A stretch of DNA of 64,000 nucleotides from Flavobacteriaceae bacterium UBA3611 (lineage in GTDB: Bacteria; Bacteroidota; Bacteroidia; Flavobacteriales; Flavobacteriaceae). The notes under the pieces were generated by a model. It was not told the origin of the DNA and ran no database searches. It saw only the letters and a program-made list of their open reading frames with translations. Both the position numbers and the translations under genes were made by a program. Location of the stretch: assembly GCA_002375495.1 (NCBI GenBank), contig DFLU01000010.1, positions 362,504 to 426,503 on the forward strand, written 5' to 3'. Positions 17,253-26,008 of the stretch are shown piece after piece. The first letter of the stretch is position 1, and each line of letters starts with the position of its first letter.

Positions 17253-19655
17253 TTAATAATTAATTTTTAATTGTACTAATAGATTTCTCCCTAGGTCATC
17301 AGAATAATATCGCAGTCGGTTTAAATAATCACGATAGGAAGTATCAAATAGGTTTGTAATTTTTAAATTGAGATCTAACTTTGTTACATCTCCCAAAGCG
17401 AACGAAGTGCCTGCCGTAAGATTCATTAAGTGGTATGCGGGTGGGGGAGTGCTCACATCTACAGTTTCAAAAGAGGCTGTTTCTGGTAAAAACACTTCAA
17501 AATTGTTATCAGGAAATTCATTTTGACGAAACACATAACTACTTTCTAGTCCGATACGCACCCGCTGTTTTATCGGTAATACATATTGCAAACCGTTATT
17601 TAAACTAGCAGGGGGCATATTTATCAATGCTTGGTCTTGTGCAGTGTCCCAACCTTTTACAATAGAAAACTGATGGGTGTAGGTCAGGTCTTCCAAAATT
17701 CTGAAACTCGCATCTAAGTCAACCCCCAGTAATCGAGCATTGGTCTGTCTGTATTCCCATACCTGGAAATTCCCCCGTATTGTTTGCTGCACCCCAGTAG
17801 GTTCTATCACTATAAAATCTTGAACGAAATTTGCATACGGATTTACAGCAAAGGAGAACCTACTTCCTTTTTTCTGTGCCGTAACCATAATCTTTTGGGA
17901 GATTTCAGAGTTAAACCTCAAGTCACCCAACTCAATCCTAGACGCACTATGGTGCAAGCCTTCGCTAAACAATTCGGATGCATTCGGTGCGCGCGATGCT
18001 AACGAATAGTTTGAAAACAGCACATAATCTTCTCCAAACTCATACGAAAGGCCCGCGGTGGCTGAAATATTATTGAACTTCAATTCTGGATTCGTGAGCA
18101 ATTGGTTTCCAAAATCTTCTATGACTAATTCAGGAAATTGAACATCATAATTCCTTGACTCCCAAAAAGAAGTACGATAAAATTTGAAAACATCCATATA
18201 GGTATGGTCAAATCTTGCGCCAAATTCAGCGTTGAGTGCTTCAGAAACCTGATAATCGGCAATTCCGTAGAAAGCGAATTTGTACTGCTTGTAATCTGGA
18301 ATGAGTCGTCTCACACCCGTCGACGGATTTGCAAAATTTTCCTGAAAATTCCCCATCACTCCAGTTTTTAATGAAATAGCATCTCCAATATCACTTTCTA
18401 ACGAGAGTTCAAGGTTATGTGTAACCAATTCAAGGTCTACCGAAGGTTTCCCATCGTCGTCACCACGTCTTACATCAAACTCAAATCGTTCGTTTTGTTG
18501 CAGATCGTATGACAAACGTACCGTGCCCAACTCATTCCACTTATAAAAACCTGAAAGCTTTGCTAGTTGGTGGGTTACGTCCTGTCTTGGAGTGCCGATA
18601 TCGTAGGTAAAATCTTGTATTACCAGCGGTACTTCACTATTGATGGCGACAACCTGATCTTCTGCACCACCCAAATGTGAGGCACGTAAGATTCCGATTT
18701 CATTTTTAAACAACGAATAATAGGCATCAAATCCGTACTGTATTTTATTCAATCCAACATTCACAGAAAAGTCTTGTTCAGAAACACCAGTATTGCTCAA
18801 CACATAATCGGGAGCTTCAAAATCGCCATACCGCTTCGCAGTTCCTTGAAATCGTGCAAACCAACCATTTTCATAACTTTTGGTAAGGGTAGTGGTAAAT
18901 GCACCACCACGCCCATTGGTTTGCCCAGATAAAATTGATTTACCGTACAACGAATCACGCAACGTGATAGGAGCAGGCTCAGAAACAATTACGCCCCCAA
19001 CGGCATCTCCACTATATTGAAGAGCTGCGGCACCTTTGAGTACAGTAATGCTATTCGCGGTGTTCAAATCGATATTTGGTGCATGTTCTGCGCCCCATTC
19101 TTGATCTTGTTGTCTTACCCCATTATTGATGATGGTAACCCGACTACTGTGCAATCCGTTAATAACAGGCTTTACAACCGTATTTCCTGTATTTAAAGAT
19201 GACACCCCACTAACCGTTTTTAAGGCATCTCCCAACGAAGCACTGCTATACCCTTCTAAAGTTTCCAAGAGGATTCTATTTTCAAGAACCGTCTCTGCCT
19301 TGGTATAATAGGTACTCCCTTTAATCAAGATTTCATTCAGTTCTTCTAAATGATGCTCAAGTTTAAATACGCTCTGGGTATTTTCTGAAATTTCTACGGA
19401 AAACGCCCTTGTGGTGCATTCCGGATGTGAAATTTGAAGATTATAGTTTTCAGTACAGAGGCCAGTTAGCTCAAAATTACCATCAAAATCGGTTATTTTG
19501 GCCACATCATAACCTGCAAGTACAACCGTAGCACCCGCTAATGGCGTACCATCATGCATGTCTATTACTGTGCCACGCAACGTGAGGTCACAATTTTGCG
19601 ATATAGCGGTAGGGTAAGCCAAAAAGGCCAACACTACCATAAAAAAATATTTCAT
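17253..19655 (-). CDS. TonB-dependent receptor, ZnuD-like
   Basis: The 800-residue outer-membrane receptor has a signal peptide (residues 1-19), a CarboxypepD_reg-like domain (about 24-105: GTVIDMHDGTPLAGATV), and a plug domain (about 125-235: LGDALKTVSGVSSLNTG, then VLKGAAALQYSGDAVGGV). A 22-strand barrel follows, ending in aromatic LLVQLKINY. The phrase DQEWGAEHAPNID and the overall pattern resemble the ZnuD group of zinc receptors. The operon also encodes a His-rich exported protein. Zinc or another divalent metal is thus the likely substrate, by inference. No Zur box was recognised. Confidence 0.88.
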   Translation of the reverse strand: MKYFFMVVLAFLAYPTAISQNCDLTLRGTVIDMHDGTPLAGATVVLAGYDVAKITDFDGNFELTGLCTENYNLQISHPECTTRAFSVEISENTQSVFKLEHHLEELNEILIKGSTYYTKAETVLENRILLETLEGYSSASLGDALKTVSGVSSLNTGNTVVKPVINGLHSSRVTIINNGVRQQDQEWGAEHAPNIDLNTANSITVLKGAAALQYSGDAVGGVIVSEPAPITLRDSLYGKSILSGQTNGRGGAFTTTLTKSYENGWFARFQGTAKRYGDFEAPDYVLSNTGVSEQDFSVNVGLNKIQYGFDAYYSLFKNEIGILRASHLGGAEDQVVAINSEVPLVIQDFTYDIGTPRQDVTHQLAKLSGFYKWNELGTVRLSYDLQQNERFEFDVRRGDDDGKPSVDLELVTHNLELSLESDIGDAISLKTGVMGNFQENFANPSTGVRRLIPDYKQYKFAFYGIADYQVSEALNAEFGARFDHTYMDVFKFYRTSFWESRNYDVQFPELVIEDFGNQLLTNPELKFNNISATAGLSYEFGEDYVLFSNYSLASRAPNASELFSEGLHHSASRIELGDLRFNSEISQKIMVTAQKKGSRFSFAVNPYANFVQDFIVIEPTGVQQTIRGNFQVWEYRQTNARLLGVDLDASFRILEDLTYTHQFSIVKGWDTAQDQALINMPPASLNNGLQYVLPIKQRVRIGLESSYVFRQNEFPDNNFEVFLPETASFETVDVSTPPPAYHLMNLTAGTSFALGDVTKLDLNLKITNLFDTSYRDYLNRLRYYSDDLGRNLLVQLKINY

Positions 19656-19685
19656 AGGGTTGGATTATTCAACAAAAAAAATGGA

Positions 19686-20021
19686 TCAGTGTATTTGTTG
19701 AACAGAAGGAGGGCCCCTCAAATAATTAGACTGCGATAGTCTACTACTAAAAACAGGAGTGTAATTTTGCTTTAAGCTAGCATATTCAGAAGCTAAAACA
19801 AGTATTTCAGAATCCGCTTCATCAATTTGAAATACAGGCGTTATAAATTTTGTTAGATCGCAATCGAATTGTTCTTCGTGTAAATGTGTGCTAACATCTC
19901 CACAGAACACATGTTCATGCGCTTCAAAAATATGTGAAAATTGAACAACAGAAGGTAACACAACCGCTGTCAGCAACAAATAAGCCGCTGAAATAAATAC
20001 GATGTGTTTTAGTTGTTTCAT
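19686..20021 (-). CDS. Small exported histidine-rich protein
   Basis: This 111-residue protein has an N-terminal hydrophobic segment (about 8-26) and a central cluster of histidines, acidic residues and cysteines (FSHIFEAHEHVFCGD, then THLHEEQFDC). The composition suits metal binding in the periplasm or at the membrane face. It sits 30 bases upstream of the ZnuD-like receptor and one base after the DUF6787 gene. No named domain is recognised; a metal-handling role is inferred from composition and neighbours. Confidence 0.75.
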   Translation of the reverse strand: MKQLKHIVFISAAYLLLTAVVLPSVVQFSHIFEAHEHVFCGDVSTHLHEEQFDCDLTKFITPVFQIDEADSEILVLASEYASLKQNYTPVFSSRLSQSNYLRGPPSVQQIH

Positions 20022-20022
20022 T

Positions 20023-20325
20023 TTAATTTTTCAATAAAAAACCGAGGCCCATGCCACGGAGCATTTTTTTTTCAAAGTTCCAAAAAAATTCGGGTTCCCC
20101 AAAGAGCCACCCAAAGAAAACGAGCAATACTTGATATATTGGAAAAATGATCACGATACGTACTGGCCAATACACATACCAACCATGATCTTTGGTAAGA
20201 CCAATGGCCTCAGTCAAGGGTCCGGCAAATTTAGCTGCCGTGCTTCCCGTGACAGCAAAAACCACAAATATGACCGTAAGTTGCCAATTTGAAGTAATAT
20301 TCCAACGTTGTTTTAGTTTTTTCAA
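20023..20325 (-). CDS. DUF6787 family membrane protein
   Basis: A 100-residue protein with two membrane segments (about 16-36 and 55-75). It opens with LKQRWNITSNWQ and ends with the motif FFWNFEKKMLRGMGL. I recognise it as the DUF6787 family of Bacteroidota, of unknown role. It starts with TTG, overlapping the stop of the upstream gene by four bases (TTGA), which signals translational coupling. The start is supported because no ATG lies before it. Confidence 0.8.
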   Translation of the reverse strand: MKKLKQRWNITSNWQLTVIFVVFAVTGSTAAKFAGPLTEAIGLTKDHGWYVYWPVRIVIIFPIYQVLLVFFGWLFGEPEFFWNFEKKMLRGMGLGFLLKN

Positions 20326-20747
20326 TTTCTGACGCCTGGAAAATCTTGATTATACTCTCTAGCGAAATATCTGAAATACTGAAATAACAAATAATTCACT
20401 TCTTTTCCGTAATTAGTTATGGGATCATATTCTATACGCTGCGGATACAACTGTCTAGAATATCGAATGTCTTGTACACGTCTGTTGTATTCACCAACAA
20501 AAAATTGATTGCGCCTTTCGAGAAAACTCAGACTGTAGTAGGATTCTGGAGGTTGCGTATTTAGAAACCGCGGAAAACCAATGTCTGTGATGATAATTTC
20601 ATATTCCAAGCTGTCGTTGGCAATACGTACCGGCTCTTCTTCATATTTAGAACCGTTTGTTTCGGCACCCGAAATGGCAGGGTTGTTAGTTGTAGAACAA
20701 CCCACGATCACCCCTAGTATTAGTAGTAAAAAAAGTACCTTTTTCAT
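20322..20747 (-). CDS. DUF6146 family lipoprotein
   Basis: The 141-residue protein has a lipoprotein signal with lipobox GVIVGC (Cys about 17). The mature part has the pattern YEIIITDIGFPRFLNTQ, then SYYSLSFLERRNQFFV and YNRRVQDIRY. I recognise this as the DUF6146 family, whose function is unknown. It is the first gene of the five-gene operon that runs through DUF6787, the His-rich protein, the TonB receptor and the acidic lipoprotein. Confidence 0.82.
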   Translation of the reverse strand: MKKVLFLLLILGVIVGCSTTNNPAISGAETNGSKYEEEPVRIANDSLEYEIIITDIGFPRFLNTQPPESYYSLSFLERRNQFFVGEYNRRVQDIRYSRQLYPQRIEYDPITNYGKEVNYLLFQYFRYFAREYNQDFPGVRN

Positions 20748-20804
20748 AATCTATAAATTTACAAATTCACATTTTGAAAAGGTTGGTTTTAACTTCATTT
20801 AACA

Positions 20805-20838
20805 AAAAACGCTCCAAACTTGCGTTTAGAGCGTTTTT
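20805..20838. terminator. Terminator of the DUF937 gene
   Basis: A 10-bp stem pairs 20805-20814 with 20829-20838 around a 14-nt loop. The T-run on the minus strand serves the gene ending at 20857. Confidence 0.7.
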
Positions 20839-20856
20839 CTATACTATTTCTATGTC

Positions 20857-21489
20857 TTAATTTCCGAAGAGTCCTCCTAGAAGTCCGCCACCGCCTTTCT
20901 TACCACCGAGTACCATTCCGGCTACATCGTCAATCACGCTACCATCATTGTCTCCATCTAAAATAGATTCAATCAAACTTTGTTGCTTGGGCGCTTCTTG
21001 CTCTCCACCACCTAGCAATCCGCCAAGGAGTCCGCCAATACCGCTTTGGTCAGAAACGTTTTTCTGTCGTTTCTCTTTTCCGAGATACCCTAGCACAATA
21101 GGCGCAATTACCGTTAGAATACGCATCACACTATCGGTATCCATTCCAGATTTATTTGAAAGAGCACTTACCACGTTATTTTGGGAACCTCCCAAAACAT
21201 GACCTAAAATACCCAAGCCATCTTGCTTGGCAGATTCGTTTACACCGCCTCCAAAAAAACCACCAAGGTTGTCTAAGATGCTTCCGTCGTGTTTGTTGTC
21301 TAATGCACCCATAAGGCCAGCAGCGCCATCTTGTGAGTTGGCATTTCTTTTCATGGCACCCATAAGCAATGGCAAAGCCATAGACACTACAGACGCAGTT
21401 TTATCTGCAGGTTGATTGGTTTCTTGGCTTACACCACCAATAATTTGTTTTCCGAGGTCGCTGTTCAATAAATCTAATATTCCAGACAT
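20857..21489 (-). CDS. DUF937 domain protein
   Basis: The 210-residue protein shows the DUF937 repeat pattern: GKQIIGGVSQETNQP, then MALPLLMGAMKRNA, LDNLGGFFGG and HVLGGSQ. The C-terminal part is very glycine-rich (GGLLGGLLGGG and GGLLGGLFGN), and a Ca-binding-like DGDNDGSVIDD lies at about 181-191. No signal peptide is seen. It follows serA in the same orientation, 47 bases away. The role of DUF937 is unknown. Confidence 0.82.
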   Translation of the reverse strand: MSGILDLLNSDLGKQIIGGVSQETNQPADKTASVVSMALPLLMGAMKRNANSQDGAAGLMGALDNKHDGSILDNLGGFFGGGVNESAKQDGLGILGHVLGGSQNNVVSALSNKSGMDTDSVMRILTVIAPIVLGYLGKEKRQKNVSDQSGIGGLLGGLLGGGEQEAPKQQSLIESILDGDNDGSVIDDVAGMVLGGKKGGGGLLGGLFGN

Positions 21490-21536
21490 GTTGTTGTTTT
21501 TTTTTAATTTGAAGCTGAAAGGTACGAAGAATACCT

Positions 21537-22496
21537 TTAAGATACAGGTTTTAAAATGTTGATAATTTGCTCTGCTAGCTCAGTACCAATACGGTCTTGG
21601 GCTTCGTTAGTGGCGGCACCAATGTGCGGACTTAAAGAAACTTTGTCGTTCATCAACACCTTTATAGCTGGCGTTGGTTCCTGTTCGAAGGTATCTAAAG
21701 CGGCGAAAGACAGTTTTTTACTCTCTAACGCTTCAATAAGAGCTACTTCATCTATCACACCACCTCGCGCTGCATTGATAATGGCGGCACCGTCTTTCAT
21801 CTTTTCAATTTGCTCTTTACCAATTATATATTCCTTCTGTGCGGGAACGTGCAGGGTAATAAAGTCACTGTGCTGTATCAATTCTGAAACCGGCTCGGTT
21901 TTAATTTTAAGGGTAACCTGTTGGCCGTCGTAGAAATCGAGAGTAATATCTGCTTCCCCTACGTAATTATCGCTAGCAATTACTTTCATACCGCAGCCCA
22001 ACGCAATTTTAGCCACTTCGCGACCAATACGCCCAAAACCGATAATTCCGATTGTTTTGCCACGAAGTTCTCTTCCTTTGGCATAATTTTTCTTCAGCTC
22101 TTTAAATTTCGAGTCGCCATCTAGCGGCATATTTCTGTTAGCATCATACAAAAAACGAACTCCGCCAAAGAGGTGTGCAAAAACTAATTCTGCAACCGAA
22201 GATGATGAAGCCGCCGGCGTATTAATCACGTGCAGCCCCTGTTCACGTGCGTATGCAACATCAATATTGTCCATCCCAACGCCACCGCGACCTATCACTT
22301 TAAGGCTAGGGCAGGCATCGATCATATCTTTACGAACTTGGGTTGCGCTTCGCACCAAGATTACATCTATTTGGTGTTCATTTATAAAATTGATAAGCTG
22401 CTCTTGTGCAACTTTGGTTGTGATTACTTCGGCTCCTGCTTTTTCTAAGGCATCAATTCCACTTTGTGAAATCCCGTCATTGGCTAAAACTTTCAT
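21537..22496 (-). CDS. serA: D-3-phosphoglycerate dehydrogenase-type D-2-hydroxyacid dehydrogenase
   Basis: The 319-residue enzyme has the NAD-binding motif GIIGFGRIGREVAK (about 150-163) and the catalytic set: Arg in NAARGGVIDE, Glu in DTFEQEP and His in SPHIGAAT. The family phrase GRGGVGMDNID is present. It lacks the C-terminal ACT domain of serine-regulated SerA, so serine feedback through ACT is not expected. The gene follows serC by 48 bases, and together they give the first two steps of serine synthesis from 3-phosphoglycerate. Confidence 0.92.
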   Translation of the reverse strand: MKVLANDGISQSGIDALEKAGAEVITTKVAQEQLINFINEHQIDVILVRSATQVRKDMIDACPSLKVIGRGGVGMDNIDVAYAREQGLHVINTPAASSSSVAELVFAHLFGGVRFLYDANRNMPLDGDSKFKELKKNYAKGRELRGKTIGIIGFGRIGREVAKIALGCGMKVIASDNYVGEADITLDFYDGQQVTLKIKTEPVSELIQHSDFITLHVPAQKEYIIGKEQIEKMKDGAAIINAARGGVIDEVALIEALESKKLSFAALDTFEQEPTPAIKVLMNDKVSLSPHIGAATNEAQDRIGTELAEQIINILKPVS

Positions 22497-22544
22497 ATTT
22501 ATTATTACTGAGGTTTTTATTAAGTATTCTGAAATATCTTATTC

Positions 22545-23612
22545 TTATGCTTTTCGTTCTAATTCTTTCATTACATCTACCAACACCTGTACGCTTTCAA
22601 TCGGTAAGGCATTGTACATAGAGGCACGATAGCCGCCCACACTTCTGTGGCCGTTCAATCCGTTAATGCCTGCTTCATTCCATAAAACATCAAAATTTTC
22701 TTTGTGGCTGTCATCTACCAAATTAAACGTGGCGTTCATCGGCGAACGGTCTTCCTTGTTTGCTACAAAGCCTGTGAACAATTCGTTGCGATCGATTTCT
22801 GTGTAGAGTAGTTCGGCTTTTTCATTATTTAATTTTTCAATTGCTGAAACACCGCCGATTTCCTTTAACCAATCTAAGGTTAACATAGAAACGTACACCG
22901 GAAATACCGCTGGGGTGTTGAACATGCTATCCTTGTCTATATGCACTTTGTAATTAAGCATGGACGGGATTTGGCGCGTTACTTTTCCAAGAATCGATTC
23001 TTTGATCACAACTAGCGTTGTTCCTGCCGGCCCCATATTTTTCTGTGCCCCCGCGTAGATGAGATCAAATTTTGAAAAATCTAGTACCCGTGAAAAAATA
23101 TCGCTACTCATATCGCAAACCAAAGGCACTGAAGTCTCAGGAAACTCTTGCATTTGCGTACCGAATATGGTATTGTTGCTTGTGCAGTGAAAATAATCTA
23201 CATCTGACGGAATGGTAAAGTTTTTCGGGATATAATTAAAATTACCATCTTTTGAGGAAGCCACCTCTACCACTTCACCAAACATCTTGGCCTCTTTAAT
23301 CGCTTTGCTAGACCAGGTTCCGGTATTTAAATACGCTGCTTTCGATTGTAACAAATTGTACGCTACCATTAAAAACTCGAGACTAGCACCGCCTTGTAAA
23401 AAAAGTGCTTGATACCCTTTGTTTTCAAGACCCAAATGCTCTAGCGCGAGCGATTGTGCCTGTTCCATTACGTTTACAAACGATTTGCTACGGTGTGATA
23501 TTTCAACCAACGAGAGATCAAGGTTGTCAAAATTTTTGATGGCTGCAGCCGCTTTTTCAAGCACTGAAGGAGCTAGAATACACGGTCCTGCGCTAAAATT
23601 ATGTTTTTTCAT
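22545..23612 (-). CDS. serC: Phosphoserine aminotransferase
   Basis: This PLP enzyme converts 3-phosphohydroxypyruvate to phosphoserine. It has 355 residues from the ATG at 23612. The N-terminal block HNFSAGPCILAPSVLEKA is typical of SerC. The PLP lysine lies in YAGAQKNMGPAG, and the C-terminal GGYRASMYNALP is conserved. The frame runs back to a TTG at 23639, but that codon lies within a TTTGC promoter-like sequence, so 23612 is preferred. It heads the serC-serA pair. Confidence 0.95.
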   Translation of the reverse strand: MKKHNFSAGPCILAPSVLEKAAAAIKNFDNLDLSLVEISHRSKSFVNVMEQAQSLALEHLGLENKGYQALFLQGGASLEFLMVAYNLLQSKAAYLNTGTWSSKAIKEAKMFGEVVEVASSKDGNFNYIPKNFTIPSDVDYFHCTSNNTIFGTQMQEFPETSVPLVCDMSSDIFSRVLDFSKFDLIYAGAQKNMGPAGTTLVVIKESILGKVTRQIPSMLNYKVHIDKDSMFNTPAVFPVYVSMLTLDWLKEIGGVSAIEKLNNEKAELLYTEIDRNELFTGFVANKEDRSPMNATFNLVDDSHKENFDVLWNEAGINGLNGHRSVGGYRASMYNALPIESVQVLVDVMKELERKA

Positions 23613-23701
23613 GGGAGTATCGATTTTCGGTCGTTGCAAAGATTAAAAATATGAAATGGATAACAAGTTAAATAATTGATAAGTTTATGGCTGTGATTGC
23701 A

Positions 23702-24754
23702 TTAGAGATCTAATAAAAATTGAAGGGTATCCACTCCATCTGCATAATCGTTTAAGGCAGGCTGCTGTGCCGCACCAAAAGGAATATGATTTTTAGATAC
23801 GATACACTGAATTTCATCTTTGTACGATGCTAGCATGGTCTCTAGAGCGGTAGTATCTGCATACGTTTCATAAAAAACCACAGCGATAGGAGAGGAGAAA
23901 GATTGATCTTCTTTCAGCAAAAGAAACTCGTTGTCTAACAATTTACAATTGCTCATTAAATAAACCGCCTTATTATAATCGTAGTTGTTGATGTATTTGT
24001 GGTTGTTGATAACATCCTTCCATTTGTACATACCTTCAAAGAACGAATCCCAGGCGTAATTTTCTGGCACAAATAGTTTTGACACGTTTCTACAGCCCAA
24101 CCCGAAATACCGAAAGATATCGTCAGACAAAGCTTCCATATTTTCAGCAGTCTCATTTCCAGTAAGAATTGCTACACTGTTTCGGTTTTTTCGGATAATG
24201 TTGGGATAGCTTCCAAAATAGTGCTCAAAATAACGTGCGGTGTTATTGCTTCCTGTGGCGATGACAGCATCAAAATCGGTTAATTTTTCCGTAGTGAACT
24301 GTATACAAGCTTGCAGTTCCTTTTCAACAGTAATCAGGTATTCAGCCAGAAGCGGCAGGAGTACAGGATCGTTGCTCGATAATTTGGCATTGACGTGATG
24401 TCCGGAAAGCAGCACGCAAATAAAATCGTGAAAACCGACTAGGGGAATATTACCCGCCATAATGATGGCTACTTTTTTCGGTGTTTTTTCTTCGGAAATA
24501 TTATAGGGTGAGAGCCAATCGGATACATTTTTTTTAGTAAGTGCGTCCCCCCAACTTTCACAAGCAAACCTGAGATTCTCATCCGTGAACCACCCATTTG
24601 AAGCCTTTGCCCGTTGTAAGGCTGACTCCATTTTACTGAAATACTCGTCGTTGTAGGGAATATCAGCTTGTTTTACCGGATGTTCTGACCCAAATTGCTT
24701 TAAAAAAGTTCCGAGCGCGGCGAAGGCGTTAATTCTTTGTTGTAATTGCATCAT
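23702..24754 (-). CDS. Acyl-CoA reductase, LuxC family
   Basis: The 350-residue protein resembles the LuxC acyl-CoA reductase family. It has a Rossmann-like region (VAIIMAGNIPLVGFHDFICV, about 94-113), then VIATGSNNTARYFEHYFG, and the block RYFGLGCRNVSKLFVP (about 216-231), which contains the likely catalytic cysteine in GLGCRNV. It would reduce an acyl-CoA or acyl thioester to an aldehyde with NADPH; the chain length is unknown. Two ATG codons in a row begin the gene (24754 and 24751). It shares an overlapping divergent promoter with the ferredoxin gene, an arrangement I recall from other flavobacteria. Confidence 0.85.
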   Translation of the reverse strand: MMQLQQRINAFAALGTFLKQFGSEHPVKQADIPYNDEYFSKMESALQRAKASNGWFTDENLRFACESWGDALTKKNVSDWLSPYNISEEKTPKKVAIIMAGNIPLVGFHDFICVLLSGHHVNAKLSSNDPVLLPLLAEYLITVEKELQACIQFTTEKLTDFDAVIATGSNNTARYFEHYFGSYPNIIRKNRNSVAILTGNETAENMEALSDDIFRYFGLGCRNVSKLFVPENYAWDSFFEGMYKWKDVINNHKYINNYDYNKAVYLMSNCKLLDNEFLLLKEDQSFSSPIAVVFYETYADTTALETMLASYKDEIQCIVSKNHIPFGAAQQPALNDYADGVDTLQFLLDL

Positions 24755-24781
24755 GCGTTTGGAGTTGCCATTCGTAGACCT

Positions 24782-24789
24782 TAAATTTG
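24782..24789 (+). promoter_or_regulatory. -7 promoter element of the ferredoxin gene
   Basis: TAAATTTG matches the consensus, with TTG at 24759-24761 as a possible -33 element (20-base spacer). It lies two bases from the opposing element at 24792-24799. Confidence 0.65.
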
Positions 24790-24791
24790 CG

Positions 24792-24799
24792 CAAAGTTA
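24792..24799 (-). promoter_or_regulatory. -7 promoter element of the acyl-CoA reductase gene
   Basis: TAACTTTG on the minus strand, 37 bases before the ATG at 24754. It lies almost back to back with the ferredoxin -7 element. Confidence 0.6.
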
Positions 24800-24815
24800 G
24801 AAAAAGAAAACTTCT

Positions 24816-25166
24816 ATGGCTATTATAATAACAGACGAATGTATTAATTGTGGTGCTTGCGAGCCTGAATGCCCAAATACCGCAATTTATGAAGGAGCAG
24901 ACGATTGGCGTTATGCCGACGGTACCGACTTAGAGGGGAATGTAGTATTGCCCAATGGGAAAAGTGTAGATGCCAATGAAACCCAAGAACCCGTTAGCGA
25001 TGAGATTTACTACATCGTACCCGATAAATGTACTGAGTGTAAAGGCTTCCATGAAGAACCACAATGTGCGGCTGTATGCCCGGTAGATTGTTGTGTGCCT
25101 GATGATGACCATGTTGAATCGGATGAAGAATTGCTTGGCAAACAAGCCTTTATGCATCATGAATAA
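24816..25166 (+). CDS. 2[4Fe-4S] ferredoxin
   Basis: The 116-residue electron carrier has one cluster motif at the N-terminus (CINCGACEPECP, Cys 9, 12, 15 and 19). The second is in CTECKGFHEEPQCAAVCP, with the extra loop between cysteines seen in Alvin-type ferredoxins. An acidic insert of about 45 residues separates the two motifs. It is cytoplasmic. It is transcribed divergently from the LuxC-type reductase and ends at a terminator. The electron donor and acceptor cannot be inferred from the sequence. Confidence 0.93.
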   Translation: MAIIITDECINCGACEPECPNTAIYEGADDWRYADGTDLEGNVVLPNGKSVDANETQEPVSDEIYYIVPDKCTECKGFHEEPQCAAVCPVDCCVPDDDHVESDEELLGKQAFMHHE

Positions 25167-25193
25167 CAATAAAGCACATTTTGAATAAAAGAA

Positions 25194-25222
25194 AACACCC
25201 GCTTTAACGGGTGTTCTTTTTT
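25194..25222. terminator. Bidirectional terminator
   Basis: An 8-bp stem (25194-25201 with 25208-25215) with a T-run after it and an A-run before it, between the convergent genes ending at 25166 and 25288. Confidence 0.8.
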
Positions 25223-25287
25223 ATACATCGGTCTCGATCATATAATATTGATGTCTCTGACCAACAGTTGTATACGGGGGCGAAAAA

Positions 25288-25833
25288 TTATTTCATTTTA
25301 TTTTTCTTCATCATTTTATTCTTCTTCATCTTAGCCTTGGTGTCTTTGTCCATTTTAATTTTATAGACATAATTCATAACACCATCATTATCTGGATCGT
25401 AACTTTCTACTATAAAATCACCATCGGCATTAAAATAACCTAGTGAACTTGTTCCATCTTTAGTATAGATGTAATATCCTTTCTGGCTAGATGGGTACAG
25501 TCGTGCCACGCGGGCATCTCTATCTCCTGATTTTACTACATAATATCCAGTAGTTTCAGGCATAAAACGATATTTCGTTCCGTCATTGTAATAATCAACG
25601 TTGGTATCTACCTCTGTTGGCTTCATCACCGTATTAAAGTTATGGTAGCTTGTTCGCTCCCCTAAGGCAATATCGGTTTCAGCAGTAGTGCTCATTGTTT
25701 TGGTTTTAACCTGAACACCTTCATCATCGGTGACCACCGTTTTCTTTACAGTTTCAACTTCAGTTTCATTTTTATTCTGTGTAACAGCAACAGTACTTAC
25801 TGCCAATGCTGCAATCATCATTATCTTCTTCAT
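25288..25833 (-). CDS. Exported protein with TDD-motif N-terminus (paralogue 1 of 3)
   Basis: The 181-residue protein has a short signal peptide (residues 1-18). Its mature N-terminus, VKKTVVTDDEGVQVKTKTM, resembles that of the genes at 27698 and 28237. A beta-rich domain of tyrosine-glycine repeats follows (TTGYYVVKSGDRDARV, KGYYIYTKDGTSSLGYF). The last 20 residues are almost only Lys and Met (KKNKMMKKNK), a strongly basic tail. I recognise no named domain. It has its own -7 element. Confidence 0.75.
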   Translation of the reverse strand: MKKIMMIAALAVSTVAVTQNKNETEVETVKKTVVTDDEGVQVKTKTMSTTAETDIALGERTSYHNFNTVMKPTEVDTNVDYYNDGTKYRFMPETTGYYVVKSGDRDARVARLYPSSQKGYYIYTKDGTSSLGYFNADGDFIVESYDPDNDGVMNYVYKIKMDKDTKAKMKKNKMMKKNKMK

Positions 25834-25862
25834 GGTTATTGGTTTTTTAAATTATTAGTAAT

Positions 25863-25870
25863 CAAATATA
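25863..25870 (-). promoter_or_regulatory. -7 promoter element of the 25288-25833 gene
   Basis: TATATTTG on the minus strand, 30 bases before the ATG at 25833. Confidence 0.55.
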
Positions 25871-26008
25871 AGGTGGGCAGTTGTTAATTTGTTTCAAGGG
25901 TGCTATAACTGTTTCCTAAAGTATTTGATGTTTAACACCTTTTAGGATAATTTAACTTAATATTTCAGCTAAAACGATGCCCCTTATTATTTTTTGTACT
26001 TTAGTAAG

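Noticed and set aside
17253..19655. Polysaccharide utilisation locus (SusC/SusD pair)
   Set aside because: No SusD-like gene or glycoside hydrolase is adjacent to either TonB receptor in the window.
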